Source of the DNA: Vibrio ouci
Lineage (GTDB): Bacteria; Pseudomonadota; Gammaproteobacteria; Enterobacterales; Vibrionaceae
Length of the DNA stretch: 64,000 nt
NCBI RefSeq assembly: GCF_004551525.1
Contig: NZ_SATR01000016.1
Span: 1 to 64,000 of the forward strand
Direction of reading: 5' to 3'
Both the position numbers and the translations under genes were made by a program. A model generated the notes under the pieces. The model did no database searches, was not told where the DNA came from, and saw only the letters and a list, made by a program, of their open reading frames with translations. This document shows, piece by piece, positions 51,023 through 61,600 of this stretch (positions within the stretch are counted from its first letter, which is position 1; every line of letters begins with the position of its first letter).

Positions 51023-51534
51023 AAGTGAAAAACTACACCTGACGAGATAGTGGCAGACCAGTTTGATTCGAACAATGTATTGCTTCTATCGATGTAGTTA
51101 AAATCGGTACCGAGTCTAAAACCCACATTATCGTTAACGAATACTACCCATGATGCAGAAATACTTGCACCTGTGCCTTCCTCATGGCGAGTTGTACTAG
51201 AGAATACGTAGTCACGTTTCCCTTCGTATTCTACAACACCACCTTCTAGTTGCAGTGCCATCTTCATCGGGTGATCTAAAAATTGGTACTGCCCACCAAC
51301 TCGATAGGTTTTGAGTCTATCTTTATCGAGCAGTATTTCTGCTGATGTATGAGAATAGCTGACGTAGAGAGCATCAAGCCCCAAAACATCAGTGACACCA
51401 AGTTGTAATCCAGCACCTGAAATTCCAGCACCCAAATAAGGGCCCATTTTTATCTCTGGTGAAAGATGTAAGCCTGAAGCTGACGCGGTAAAGGGAGTTA
51501 AGAGTGCAAGTGCAAGAAGGTGTTTTTTCATCAT
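51019..51534 (-). CDS. Small outer-membrane beta-barrel protein
   Basis: 171 residues, with signal peptide [20 protein letters not shown]. Alternating hydrophobic/polar strands ([61 protein letters not shown]) and a C-terminal SSGVVFHF ending in Phe are what the BAM complex recognises; likely eight strands. Last of four minus-strand envelope genes. No known function. Confidence 0.75.
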   Translation of the reverse strand: MMKKHLLALALLTPFTASASGLHLSPEIKMGPYLGAGISGAGLQLGVTDVLGLDALYVSYSHTSAEILLDKDRLKTYRVGGQYQFLDHPMKMALQLEGGVVEYEGKRDYVFSSTTRHEEGTGASISASWVVFVNDNVGFRLGTDFNYIDRSNTLFESNWSATISSGVVFHF

Positions 51535-51598
51535 GGATACTCAGTGGATTAGATACAGCCATCCATGGCGTATAAGTTAAATTAAAGTGATACAGTGA

Positions 51599-52138
51599 TT
51601 AGAATTTGTAGCCGACAGTGAATGAAAACTGATCAACAAAAATATCATCGCCTTCGTCTTTTAGGTTGATAAAGTCAGCGCGAAAATCAGCGTAGAAGTG
51701 TTCATTGAATGTGCTGCGAACACCTGTACCAATAAAGAGTGATGAATCATCCCAAGAGCCAAGATTTTCTCCAACTACGCTAAGTTCTTCTTCGAATTTA
51801 GCCCAGCCAATAACCCCGTAAGGTTTGATTGAAAAACCATCGAAGTTAAAGGTGTAGCCAATATCTGTATCGATCTTAAAGGTTGAGTTGTCGCTATCTA
51901 TAAAAGGTAAGAAGTCGCCTGAACCTTTGTTGTATGAAATATTTACACCGACAATATGGTTAAACTCATAACCATACTCCAGTTTGAACCCACTGGTTGA
52001 GTAGTCAATTGATGGGCTTAAGACTTGTTCTATCGATGTTTTATTAAAGCCTATACCTACTCGATGGCCTTCGTTATTTGCTAGAACAGGTGCAGATAAA
52101 ACAGATGCAGTTAAAAGGGTTGTGAAGGCTAGTTTCAT
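51599..52138 (-). CDS. Outer-membrane beta-barrel protein, OmpX/Ail-like size
   Basis: 179 residues. Signal peptide MKLAFTTLLTASVLSAPVLAN. Barrel-like strands (FKLEYGYEFNHIVGVNISYN, FSIKPYGVIGWAKFEEE, HFYADFRADFINLKDEG) with acidic loops and C-terminal FSFTVGYKF, a standard barrel end. Probably eight strands. 65 bp before the next barrel gene. Function unknown. Confidence 0.78.
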   Translation of the reverse strand: MKLAFTTLLTASVLSAPVLANNEGHRVGIGFNKTSIEQVLSPSIDYSTSGFKLEYGYEFNHIVGVNISYNKGSGDFLPFIDSDNSTFKIDTDIGYTFNFDGFSIKPYGVIGWAKFEEELSVVGENLGSWDDSSLFIGTGVRSTFNEHFYADFRADFINLKDEGDDIFVDQFSFTVGYKF

Positions 52139-52277
52139 TGTAAATTTCTCTTAAAGTTAATGTGCTTTCCTTCCTAGAAATAACTGTGTTCCGATGTGTG
52201 TATAGTAAGAGCCTGCTCTTATAAGCTCTAATCAATAGCTCTTATTTGATTGATAACCTTTACTTATCACCCTATGG

Positions 52278-52952
52278 TTATCTGAACGAAAATGTGCCGT
52301 TAATAGAGAAGGTGACATCAGAATTGCTTTGGCCGTAATAAGTACCATTCGGATCAAAAACACTAACTTTCGCATAGGGATAGAAATTAAACAGCGAGTG
52401 CATTGAGCCGAGCGACAACTCCCATGCATTGGCATGGCCTTGGTTGAAGTTTTCCATATCCGACTGATCTACCGCCAAATAGTGTTCATACTTGCCTGTA
52501 ACATAGACATGCTGAAAGTAGTGTGAAGCACTTAGGTAGAGTGAGTACTTGTCTACATCATCAACTGTGAGCCAAGTGAATCCATTGCGTACACGCTCTG
52601 CGGTGACACCGATTTTCGCAGCGCTATGGCCAAAATAGTGAGTGGCAGAGAGATCAACTTGGTGGCTAGATGTTTTGACGCCATCGATTCCAATTTCATG
52701 CATCAACCAGTCGTCGTATAAGCCGTACTCGTAGTAAGCCCCCAATTTCCATTGTGGGTTGATGTCATAGTAATAGCCGACACCAACACCTAGCCAATCA
52801 TCAGTATCAGCTCCAACAAACAGGTAGGCATCATCAAAAAGTGGGGCGTAAACGCCAAGTTCTAGGAAGTCCTTTTCAATAGATACGGTTATGTTTGCCA
52901 TAGCGGAGTGGCTGAGTAGTCCTGCTAAGCAAGCTATTGAAAGTTTTTTCAT
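52278..52952 (-). CDS. Outer-membrane beta-barrel protein
   Basis: 224 residues. Signal peptide MKKLSIACLAGLLSHSAMAN. Many aromatic girdle residues and alternating strands (GVGVGYYYDINPQWKLGAYYEYGLYDD, YSLYLSASHYFQHVYVTGKYEHY, NGTFSFR end). The C-terminal Arg after Phe is unusual for a BAM signal. About ten strands possible. It lies 50 bp after the repeat lipoprotein gene. Confidence 0.75.
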   Translation of the reverse strand: MKKLSIACLAGLLSHSAMANITVSIEKDFLELGVYAPLFDDAYLFVGADTDDWLGVGVGYYYDINPQWKLGAYYEYGLYDDWLMHEIGIDGVKTSSHQVDLSATHYFGHSAAKIGVTAERVRNGFTWLTVDDVDKYSLYLSASHYFQHVYVTGKYEHYLAVDQSDMENFNQGHANAWELSLGSMHSLFNFYPYAKVSVFDPNGTYYGQSNSDVTFSINGTFSFR

Positions 52953-53002
52953 TATTACACTTCGATAAAGAGCCCTTAGGATCCTAAGGGCTCAAATAAG
53001 AA

Positions 53003-54055
53003 TTAGCCGTTTAAGCGAGAGCGGACTGCATCACGAACTTTGTTACGGTCGATATTGTTGATAGCAGGGCTCACTTCTGGAGCAGTGCTGATGCCTGTTG
53101 GTGGCTTTGGTGGAATAGGGTCACAGTTAGCACCACCGTCTGGTGAACCACACTCACCGCCCCAAGTCGGTGGTAACTTCTCTGGACGTTCACCCACTTC
53201 TACCCCCCAGTCAGGAGTCTCACCAAAGTCTGGTTGCGGGCGGTCAAGAGGTGGCTCTACCCCCCAATCAGGTGTATTGCCAAAATCAGGACGTGGACGC
53301 TCAGGAGTGTACCCAGTATCAGGTACTCCCCAGTCAGGAGTATCACCAAAGTCTGGTTGAGGTCTGTCTGGAGTATTATCTACTGGTGGTTGCACAGGTG
53401 GCGGCACTATTCCCCAATCAGGAGTTGTATCTACACCAAAGTCAAAGTCAGGAGCAAAGGCAAAGCGGTGGCCGTTTAAGAAATACACTTTTTGATTGTA
53501 TATGATACCAATTCGTCCATCGTCAAGAACTCGTGCGTATAAGGTGACGCCATCAGGGTCTGTGATAGTGAACTCTTTGTCCCTATCACTGTAGCCTGTG
53601 ATTTGATATTCCTTACCTTCAAAGCGAATTACACCATCGCCATCTACATGGATATCACCCACTTCGCCACCCCACCCAGGAGTATCTCCGAAGTCAGGTT
53701 GAGGACGTTCTGGGGAGTTATCGATAGGAGGCTGTGCAGGCTGTAGTCCCCATTCAGGTGTTGTATCTACTCCAAAATCTGGATCGACATCTGGCTGAGG
53801 GCGTTCAGGAGAGTTATCTACTGGTGGTTGCGATGGCTGTAGGCCCCAATCAGGCGTAGTATCTACACCCCAATCAGGAGTGCCATCAGCTTGAGGTCTG
53901 TCCGGAGAGTTATCTACAGGAGGCTGAACTGGTGGTGGAGCGACACCCCATTCAGGATCGATATCACGATCGTTGACATCAGAACCGCCTGATGAAGAAC
54001 AGCCAGCCAATGCAAATGAGCCAGCAACAATTAGTGCGATAAGTGATTTTTTCAT
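53003..54055 (-). CDS. PDWG-repeat lipoprotein
   Basis: 350 residues. Lipobox LAGC with Cys19; the following Ser favours the outer membrane. Residues 30-130 and 206-310 are built from about twelve copies of a Pro/Asp/Trp motif (TPDWGV, DPEWGV, TPEWGL and similar) joined by PPVDNSPERPQPD-like linkers. Between them lies a single beta-rich domain (about 134-205: VIRFEGKEYQITGYSD, FTITDPDGVTLYARV, IGIIYNQKVYFLNG). C-terminus has two Cys (GGECGSPDGGANC) and a charged helix. Family not recognised. First gene of the four-gene envelope cluster. Confidence 0.8.
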   Translation of the reverse strand: MKKSLIALIVAGSFALAGCSSSGGSDVNDRDIDPEWGVAPPPVQPPVDNSPDRPQADGTPDWGVDTTPDWGLQPSQPPVDNSPERPQPDVDPDFGVDTTPEWGLQPAQPPIDNSPERPQPDFGDTPGWGGEVGDIHVDGDGVIRFEGKEYQITGYSDRDKEFTITDPDGVTLYARVLDDGRIGIIYNQKVYFLNGHRFAFAPDFDFGVDTTPDWGIVPPPVQPPVDNTPDRPQPDFGDTPDWGVPDTGYTPERPRPDFGNTPDWGVEPPLDRPQPDFGETPDWGVEVGERPEKLPPTWGGECGSPDGGANCDPIPPKPPTGISTAPEVSPAINNIDRNKVRDAVRSRLNG

Positions 54056-54300
54056 AATCCACTACCTAAAGTCTTAGAAAATTCTAGTGACTGCTATTAG
54101 CCACCGTTGAACAGTCCATTCCCTTGCCTGATTGGCTAGAACTTTGAGGTAAAAGCGATATGAAAAGCGCACCATCAGAGTCGTAGCTCATTATGAGTCA
54201 GCGTCATCCTGAGCTGAGTTAATCTGCTGGTGGCTAGTATGGTTAATAAGCAGCCGGCTATCTAATGGCTACTACTTACATTCTTGATAAGGTTTACTTA

Positions 54301-55248
54301 TTAGATAGCTAGAGTTGAATCGACTTTATTAGCTTGGAATTCCAATGCGGATTGAATCTCGCTATTAAGCCAATGAATCAATGGGTTATTGCGGTTTTTA
54401 AGATGGTATTGGCTAAAAACTCCATTTTGAAAGTTCTCATCATCAACGATGATATCAATAGCGCGTAGTTGCGGGTAGAGATCTATAGGGAACAAATTTG
54501 AGTGAGGCATGAACATATCGGTGTGCTGAACGACATCAATAATGGCGATTATCATTTCAGAGCGAAATCCTACTCGGGTTTGTAAGCCCTGAGAAAGCAT
54601 GATTCGTTCTGCAATACTATGTCTATCATTCCAGCCCGGATTGATGAAAGAGGCGATTTCATAGCCATCAAAATCAATTGGCTCGGCAACTTTTTTCTGA
54701 ATAGGGTGATCTTTTCGGACAAAAACACGAGCTTTTAGGTCGATAAGATGGTTTAGATAAATACCTTTTGGGGCATTGACATCGTAGTTTACACCTAAGA
54801 GCACATCCCCTTTATTGATCTCATCAAGGGTATTATGGGTCCAACCAACCATCTCGATTTCAGCTAAAGGGGCTTGTTCTCTCAATTGATGGAATAAGGT
54901 TCCAGATAAACAAGCGAGTACCATAGGCGAAAGAGCTATTTTGATTTTTGAATCATATAGGCTAGGGTCGAATGCTTGGGAAGTATTCAGTGCACTGGCT
55001 AAGCCATCTAAATGTGGGGTAATACGTTCGGCAAGTTCATTGGCAAAGTGGGTGGCTTCTAAGCCTGAAGGGACTTTAACAAATAACTCATCATCAAAGT
55101 GGTGGCGCAACTTCTGCAGTGCTTGGCTGATTGCAGGTTGCGAGACAAACAGGCGTTGAGACGCTTTGCGCATATTGAGTTCTTGAGAGAGTACAAGAAA
55201 AGTGCGCAGTAAATTTAAGTCCAAGCTGTAAAACAAATCCTTTGCCAT
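54301..55248 (-). CDS. LysR-family transcriptional regulator
   Basis: 315 residues. HTH in SLDLNLLRTFLVLSQELNMRKASQRLFVSQPAISQALQKLRHHFDDELFVKV (LeuO/NodD-like opening LDLNLL), then a substrate-binding domain. It reads the same way as, and directly upstream of, the lipoprotein/barrel genes across a 245-bp gap, so it may control them. Slightly AT-richer than its neighbours. Effector unknown. Confidence 0.87.
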   Translation of the reverse strand: MAKDLFYSLDLNLLRTFLVLSQELNMRKASQRLFVSQPAISQALQKLRHHFDDELFVKVPSGLEATHFANELAERITPHLDGLASALNTSQAFDPSLYDSKIKIALSPMVLACLSGTLFHQLREQAPLAEIEMVGWTHNTLDEINKGDVLLGVNYDVNAPKGIYLNHLIDLKARVFVRKDHPIQKKVAEPIDFDGYEIASFINPGWNDRHSIAERIMLSQGLQTRVGFRSEMIIAIIDVVQHTDMFMPHSNLFPIDLYPQLRAIDIIVDDENFQNGVFSQYHLKNRNNPLIHWLNSEIQSALEFQANKVDSTLAI

Positions 55249-55314
55249 ATTCCACTCTACTCTAATTCAACCAACAGAGGGCACGTTACCCTCTGAATCT
55301 ATTCCTTTTTACCA

Positions 55315-56058
55315 TTAACTGAGCGCTTTGACGACTTTTTCAATCGCTGCACTGCTGGTCACTGGAACGATGAAGTCATCAATGTTTAGGTTACCCATCT
55401 TCGCGTCTTCACTGGTATTGAGCATATGGCTCGGGCGAGTGCTCTTTCCTGATAAGTGAACTTCTCTAACGCCAGTCGCATGGACAATCGTTTGTACATT
55501 TTCAGCCGTGAGCCCTGCACCAGCCATAATCGAAACTCGCCCGTCGGCCTGTTCAACCATCTGTTTGAGTGTGTCTATTCCTTGCTCAACATTTGCCGCT
55601 AGACCTGACGTTAGTACACGTTCAGCACCGAGGCTAATAATATCCTCAAGGGCTTGCTGCCAGTCACTGCTTTGATCAATCGCGCGGTGGAAGGTGATGC
55701 CTAATCCATACAGGTTTGCGCGTTCAGCCAGTTGTTGAGCGAGCGGCACATCAATTAGTCCATCAGCCGTCAATACACCGAATACTACCCCTTGTAGACC
55801 TGCCTCAGCAGCGGCTTCAATATCGAGTAACATCGCGTCAATATCATCTTGATCGTAAAGAAAATCGCCTTGTCTCGGCCTGAGCATCGCATAGACAGGA
55901 ATTGTCGAGATTTGTGCCGCTTTCTTCATAAAACCAAAACTCGGTGTCAGTCCGCCAAGCGCGAGAGAGGAGCACAGTTCAATACGTGTTGCACCACCAG
56001 CGATGGCTAAGTGTAAGGATTCGAGGTTATCAATGCAGACTTCAATATGGTATTTCAT
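55315..56058 (-). CDS. cutC: CutC family protein
   Basis: 247 residues from ATG 56058 (a TTG lies one codon upstream). TIM-barrel fold with [51 protein letters not shown] and [16 protein letters not shown], matching E. coli CutC (248). Historically called a copper homeostasis protein; direct metal binding is disputed and its enzymatic role is unknown. Single gene. Confidence 0.93.
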   Translation of the reverse strand: MKYHIEVCIDNLESLHLAIAGGATRIELCSSLALGGLTPSFGFMKKAAQISTIPVYAMLRPRQGDFLYDQDDIDAMLLDIEAAAEAGLQGVVFGVLTADGLIDVPLAQQLAERANLYGLGITFHRAIDQSSDWQQALEDIISLGAERVLTSGLAANVEQGIDTLKQMVEQADGRVSIMAGAGLTAENVQTIVHATGVREVHLSGKSTRPSHMLNTSEDAKMGNLNIDDFIVPVTSSAAIEKVVKALS

Positions 56059-56152
56059 CAAGGGGCACTCTATTAGGTAGGTGAAGGTTTATTCTAGCAG
56101 TCTGTGGGCAAGATATTAGGGTAAAGATGAGTGCTTTCATTTCCCTATAAAT

Positions 56153-56180
56153 AAAAAACCTCAGCACAGGGCTGAGGTTT
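56153..56180 (-). terminator. Terminator of yebG
   Basis: AAACCTCAGC pairs with GCTGAGGTTT around ACAGG and is followed on the minus strand by T-rich sequence. Confidence 0.85.
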
Positions 56181-56203
56181 GAATCGTTTGAGCAAGAGTG
56201 AAA

Positions 56204-56506
56204 TTATGCAGCGTCGTCTTGCGCTTCTTCTGCATCTTCAACGGCTTCTACTTTCTTTGGCTTTTTCGGCGTAGGTTTACGCTTAGCACCAAGAGCATAA
56301 AGCACTTCTTCTTTGTTTTGTGCTAGGAACATAGCCAAGTCTTCTTTCTTGCCTTCATCTTCTAGCAGTTCACTTTTACCCAGTAGCTCAAAAAGCTCAT
56401 CAGCCATATCGAGCATCTTGTCATATGCGTCAGCTTCCGCTTTAGAGGTAAAAGTCATTTTCTCTTCTCCGTTGCGTTCTACCACGTACTTGACGATTAC
56501 AGCCAT
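56204..56506 (-). CDS. yebG: SOS-induced protein YebG
   Basis: 100 residues. MAVIVKYVVERNGEEKMTFTSKAEADAYDKMLDMAD matches E. coli YebG (96). The C-terminus is Lys/Pro then acidic low complexity (KRKPTPKKPKKVEAVEDAEEAQDDAA). A LexA box lies 35-54 bp upstream. Function in the SOS response is unknown. Confidence 0.93.
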   Translation of the reverse strand: MAVIVKYVVERNGEEKMTFTSKAEADAYDKMLDMADELFELLGKSELLEDEGKKEDLAMFLAQNKEEVLYALGAKRKPTPKKPKKVEAVEDAEEAQDDAA

Positions 56507-56540
56507 GGTTGGTCCTCTAACTCAAATTATTGAAAATATT

Positions 56541-56560
56541 TACTGTCTGTTTATACAGTT
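56541..56560 (-). promoter_or_regulatory. LexA (SOS) box of yebG
   Basis: TACTGTCTGTTTATACAGTT has the CTG-N10-CAG core (56543-56558) with an AT-rich centre. Confidence 0.82.
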
Positions 56561-56608
56561 TTTGACCAATTAAGTCTAGGCGATAAGTTGATTATGGGAT
56601 CTAAGTGG

Positions 56609-57502
56609 TCAGTCTTTACGCCATTGGTGGCAGTACTCGATAAATGTTTTGAGTAATGGGCTTTGGTACTTTTCTTTATGTACTAGTAGCCAAAAGCGTC
56701 GCTTCATATCAAGGGGGAGCTTCAGTTCAACCACGCGGCCATCTTTGATGGCGGGCTCTGCGGCGAGTTTTGACAGGCAACCTAATCCCAGTCCTGCTGA
56801 AACACTATTAATGAGCGCTTCAGTTGTGTTGAGCTGAAAGGACTCTTGCCAATGCTCTATGCGAGGCGCCACTGTACGCAGGAAAAACTCCCTTGAGCCA
56901 GAACCGGGCTCGCGCAGTATCCAGTCACTACTTTCAAGCGCGCCAATCGTCAATGGTAGTTTGCTAGCCAACGGGTCATTCGGCGTACAGACGATGCACA
57001 TTTCATCTTCGCTAAATTGAGTGGAGATCAACTGAGGGTGAAGAGTTTTTCCTTCGATCAAAGCCAGATCGAGCTCGTAATCGATCAGCTTTTCGCAGAT
57101 TAAAGCCGAGTTAGAGATCAATAAGCTTTGCGATGTGTGCTGCGTTTCCGCGCGAAAGTCTCGCAGCAGATATGGAGCGACCTGATTGCCTATCGTATCA
57201 CTGGCGCCAATCTTTAATTCACCAGTTAATGTCTGGTCATTATCGAAAAGTTGCTCAATATCTTGCGCTCGCTCAATAAGCTCATCGGCTAATGGCAGTA
57301 ACTTCTGTCCCTCTTGATTGAGGATGAGGCGATTGTTAACCCGATCAAATAGAGAGTGGCCAATCTGCTTTTCCAATTCAGACAGCGCCATACTCACCGC
57401 GGCTTTGGAAAGAAACAGTGCTTCCGAGGCAGAAGTTAGCGTCTCGTGCTGAGTAATAGTAATGAACACTTTGAGCTGTTTGAGAGAGATATTGGTAGCC
57501 AT
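56609..57502 (-). CDS. LysR-family transcriptional regulator
   Basis: 297 residues; ATG follows GAAGGG. HTH in ITQHETLTSASEALFLSKAAVSMALSELEKQIGHSLFDRVNNRL, then a domain resembling CysB/CbbR-like LysR members (GELKIGASDTIGNQVAPYLLRDF, REPGSGSREFFLRTV). Divergent from the TDT transporter at 57608, which it probably controls; the family member YeiE has a similar body. Confidence 0.87.
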   Translation of the reverse strand: MATNISLKQLKVFITITQHETLTSASEALFLSKAAVSMALSELEKQIGHSLFDRVNNRLILNQEGQKLLPLADELIERAQDIEQLFDNDQTLTGELKIGASDTIGNQVAPYLLRDFRAETQHTSQSLLISNSALICEKLIDYELDLALIEGKTLHPQLISTQFSEDEMCIVCTPNDPLASKLPLTIGALESSDWILREPGSGSREFFLRTVAPRIEHWQESFQLNTTEALINSVSAGLGLGCLSKLAAEPAIKDGRVVELKLPLDMKRRFWLLVHKEKYQSPLLKTFIEYCHQWRKD

Positions 57503-57607
57503 AACCCTTCGTTAAGTTTGTTTGAACGCCTGTTCTAAATAATTAGATATTATCGAACAATTAGCAAGCGTAAACTGGCTTCGTACTAAAGAGATTGAGA
57601 GGCAACA

Positions 57608-58576
57608 ATGATTCAAGCAGCGAAAGCAAAAGTGATGGGAGCTCCAACTCCAATGGCAGGCTTAGCGCTAGGGATTGCCAGTTTAGGTTGGTGCTGGGAA
57701 AATGCCGCGCCATTTCACGGTTACGCTCAATGGGGCGGGGCAGCGATTGCCAGCGTACTATTGGCAATCTTAGCGGTGAAGTTTCTATTTCATAACCACT
57801 TATTACGTGAAGACTTAGCTCATCCTGTAGTGGGCAGCGTTGTGCCGACCTTTGCCATGGGCACTATGGTCGTCTCTGCTTCATTAGGGCACTTCTATCC
57901 AGTTGTTGGTGATTTAGTATGGCTAGTTGCCGTAGGCTTGCATGTGGTGTTTCTTGCTAGCTTCGTTTACCACCGTGCGCAGAGCTTTGAGCTTCACCAT
58001 ATGGTGCCAAGTTGGTTTGTCCCACCTGTCGGTATCATAGTTGCGGATGTCTCTTTCTCGGGTAACTCTCAGTTAGCGGTAGTTGCACATATTGCTCTAG
58101 TGTTTGGTATAGCTGCTTATGCGGTGATGTTACCTATGATGATTTATCGCTTTATGTTTACTCATGAAGTGCCAGATGCAGCGAAACCAACCATGGCGAT
58201 TATGGCCGCGCCGGCAAGTCTTTCTTTGGCAGGCTACTTAACTGTGACTGCAGAACCTTCACCGGTGATCATTGGAGTATTGTTTGGTATCGCGGTATTA
58301 ATGACAGCGATTATTTACCTCGCATTCTTTAAGCTATTACGTCTACCGTTTAGCCCTGGTTATGCGGCTTTTACCTTCCCGATGGTGATTGGCTCAACAG
58401 CACTATTTAAATTATCCGCTTGGATGGAAAGCGTTGGCGTTGCGCAGCAATATGTTGAGCAAGTGCACTGGCTAGCAGGGTTAGAGCTAGTGGTTGCAAC
58501 TTTAGTGGTGGGCTATGTTGCAGCACGTTACTTCCACTTCTATCAGCCTCATCGACATGTAGTGCGTAACGCGTAA
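57608..58576 (+). CDS. TDT-family (TehA/SLAC1-like) membrane transporter
   Basis: 322 residues with about ten hydrophobic segments. PTPMAGLALGIASLGWCWEN, PVVGSVVPTFAMGTMVVS and MVPSWFVPPVGIIVADVSF, with a Phe-rich central pore, match the tellurite-resistance/dicarboxylate transporter superfamily; plant and bacterial members are anion channels. ATG follows GAGAGGCAAC. The substrate (anion, sulfite or dicarboxylate) cannot be told. Confidence 0.88.
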   Translation: MIQAAKAKVMGAPTPMAGLALGIASLGWCWENAAPFHGYAQWGGAAIASVLLAILAVKFLFHNHLLREDLAHPVVGSVVPTFAMGTMVVSASLGHFYPVVGDLVWLVAVGLHVVFLASFVYHRAQSFELHHMVPSWFVPPVGIIVADVSFSGNSQLAVVAHIALVFGIAAYAVMLPMMIYRFMFTHEVPDAAKPTMAIMAAPASLSLAGYLTVTAEPSPVIIGVLFGIAVLMTAIIYLAFFKLLRLPFSPGYAAFTFPMVIGSTALFKLSAWMESVGVAQQYVEQVHWLAGLELVVATLVVGYVAARYFHFYQPHRHVVRNA

Positions 58577-58670
58577 CCTTTTGAGCTTTTCTAAGCTTAT
58601 ATTTATCAAGAAAACCGTGCACTTATGCTAATCTCAATCCTAATTACGGCGAGAATAGTGTGAGTGCATT

Positions 58671-61600
58671 TTGTTTACTGTCTACCATTCAAACCAAGTA
58701 GATGTTTTAAAGTCTCTACTTGTCGAGCTGGTTCGGCTCAACCCTCTAGCAAATCCATTTGAAAAAGAGCAAATCTTGGTGCAAAGCCCGGGGATGTCTC
58801 AATGGTTAAAAATGGAGTTGGCCAAAGAGTTTGGGGTAGCGGCGAATATTGACTTTCCACTCCCTGCGACCTTCATCTGGAATATATTTACCGAGGTACT
58901 GCCAGATGTGCCGAAGCGCAGTGCATTCAATAAAGAGTCGATGACTTGGAAGCTGATGCACATCTTGCCGGGCATGCTCAACACACCAGAGTTTGAACCA
59001 CTAAAACGCTATCTAGAGCAAGATGAAGACAGCTCTAAGCTTTACCAGTTGTCAGAAAAGATCGCCGATATCTTTGATGGTTACTTAGTGTATCGCCCTG
59101 AGTGGATAGCCGCTTGGGAAGCAGGCCAAACCGTGGCTGAGCTAGAAGAGGAGCACCCTTGGCAGCCAATCTTATGGCAAGCGCTTTATGATCACACCTT
59201 AGCGTTAGGCCAATCGCCATACCACCGTGCTAATTTGTACGAACACTTTATCGATACGCTCGAAAACTATCAGGGTAACTTTGACCACTTACCTAAGCGC
59301 CTATTTGTATTCGGTATCACCTCTTTGCCACCGCGCTATATGGATGCATTAAAAGCGATTGGCGAACATATTGATGTGCACCTGATGTTCACCAACCCAT
59401 GTCGTTACTACTGGGGTGAAGTGCGAGATAGAAAGTTCCTCGCTCGTTTAGCGGCAAAACACCGTAAACATGTGGTGTGGAATCAAGACCACTCTGAGCA
59501 GCACGGCGAGAGTGAACAACTCAAAGGCTCATTGGAAGATAATTTGCTCGATGAGCTGCATACTGACGCGGTCGGTAACAGCCTATTGGCGTCAATGGGT
59601 AAGCTTGGCCGTGACAATATGTATCTGTTGTCGCAACTAGAGTCACATGAAATTGAGGCCTTCGTCGATGTCGAGCGAGACTCGCTGCTGCACCAACTGC
59701 AAGCCGATATCCTCAATCTAGAAGAGCACCAAGATGACCACCAGCTAGAGAGCAGTACACACAAGCAAGTGGTCACGCTGGGTGATAAATCAGTGACTTT
59801 GCATGCGTGCCATAGCCCGATGCGGGAAGTGGAAGTGCTGCATGACCAACTGCTTGCTATGTTCGATGCTGACCCTAGCCTAAAGCCGCGCGATATCATT
59901 GTGATGGTCGCGGATATCAACGCCTATAGCCCAGCGATTCAGGCGGTGTTTGGTAATGCTCCGGGTGAGCGTTTTATTCCTTATTCGATTTCGGACCGAA
60001 CTGCTGACCAAGAGAGCCCAATCCTTAATGCTTTCATGCAACTGGTTAATCTGCCAAATACGCGCTGCCTAGCATCAGAGCTATTGGAGTTACTGGAAAC
60101 ACCAGCAATATTGGCGCGATTTGAATTAAACGAAGATGAATTTATATTAGCCAAGCAGTGGGTAGAAGAGTCAGGGATCCGCTGGGGACTGAACCCGTCC
60201 ACCGGGCATGAATTTGATCTGCCTGAAACAGCGCAAAATACCTGGCAGTTCGGCATTGAGCGCATGCTGCTAGGTTATGCGATGCCAGAATCAGCCGGCT
60301 TGTTTGAGTCATCAACTGGCACATTGGCTCCTTATAACCAAGTACAAGGCTTGGGCGCTGAGCTTGCGGGTAAACTGGCGCACTTCATTGAAACCGTCAG
60401 CGAGTATCGTCAAAAGCTCGTACAAACTCAGTCGATTGATGAGTGGCGAGAAATGTTAACTCTGCTTCTTGATGGATTCTTTAAAGTTGAGCTAGAAGGT
60501 GAAGCGGCGCTTAAATCGATTCGCGATACCTTAGCTAACCTAAAAGAGCAGCTTAGCGATGCCGCGTTTGAACAGCCATTAGCACCAGCTATCATTGCTC
60601 AGTATCTACAAAATAAGCTCTCAGGCACTCGGGTTAGTCAGCGTTTTCTGGCGGGACAAGTTAACTTCTGTACCTTGATGCCAATGCGCTCGATTCCATT
60701 TAGAGCAGTATGTTTGCTTGGCATGAATGATGGCGTCTATCCACGAACTGTGCCACCGGAAGGGTTCGATCTGATGAACGGCCGAACCAAACCCGGTGAT
60801 CGTTCTCGCCGTGATGATGACCGCTATCTATTTTTAGAAGCAATGCTCTCGGCGCAGCAGTCCTTGTATATCAGTTACGTTGGCCGCTCGATTCAAGATA
60901 ACACTGAGCGAGTGCCGTCAGTACTGGTATCTGAGTTGATGGAGTATTGTCATCAGAACTACTGCTTGCTCGGGGATGAGCAATTGGCCTGCGATGAGTC
61001 AGGAGAAAAGCTGCTTGATGAGTTACTGACTCAGCACTCAATGGTGCCGTTTAGTAGCAGTGCTTTTTTAGGTGATTCGCCAAGCTATGCCAAAGAGTGG
61101 CTTCCTGCCGCTAACCGCCAAGGTCAGGTCAGTGGTGAGTTTAATCAGCGCCTACAAGATTACCTGCTTGATGTGACTTACCCGTTAGATTTAGACCTAG
61201 TCGAGCTACAACGCTTTTGGCGCCTGCCAGTACAGTACTTCTTTAACCGCCGCTTAAAGGTGATGTTTGAGCCGCCTTTACCAGTAATGGAAGATGACGA
61301 GCCATTTATTCTCAATGGTTTGGAAAGCTATCAAATGCGCGACGGTTTGCTGGATAGCTTACTCAAGCGTCAGTTAGATAATGGGCAAGGTTCGGATAGC
61401 AAAGCGATCATAAAAGCGTTTGTTGATGAGCAACGTGCGCAAGGCAAACTTCCCGTTGGCGCGTTTGGCGATATTGAGTTTGAAACCAATCGAGTGCAAG
61501 CCGAAGAGCTGGTGGAGAAACTGACTTTCCTTTGCGGCGCTGACAATGATGACTTGGAAGTAAAACTGACACTGGATGTGTTAGGCGAAGATAAACAAAT

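Noticed and set aside
53143..53505. Plus-strand open frame of 120 codons over the lipoprotein repeats
   Set aside because: It is antisense to the PDWG repeats, whose regular codons keep the other strand open; no ribosome site or family features.
53100..53950. CRISPR-like periodic repeats
   Set aside because: The periodicity is of codons within one lipoprotein gene, units are unequal and there are no spacers or cas genes.
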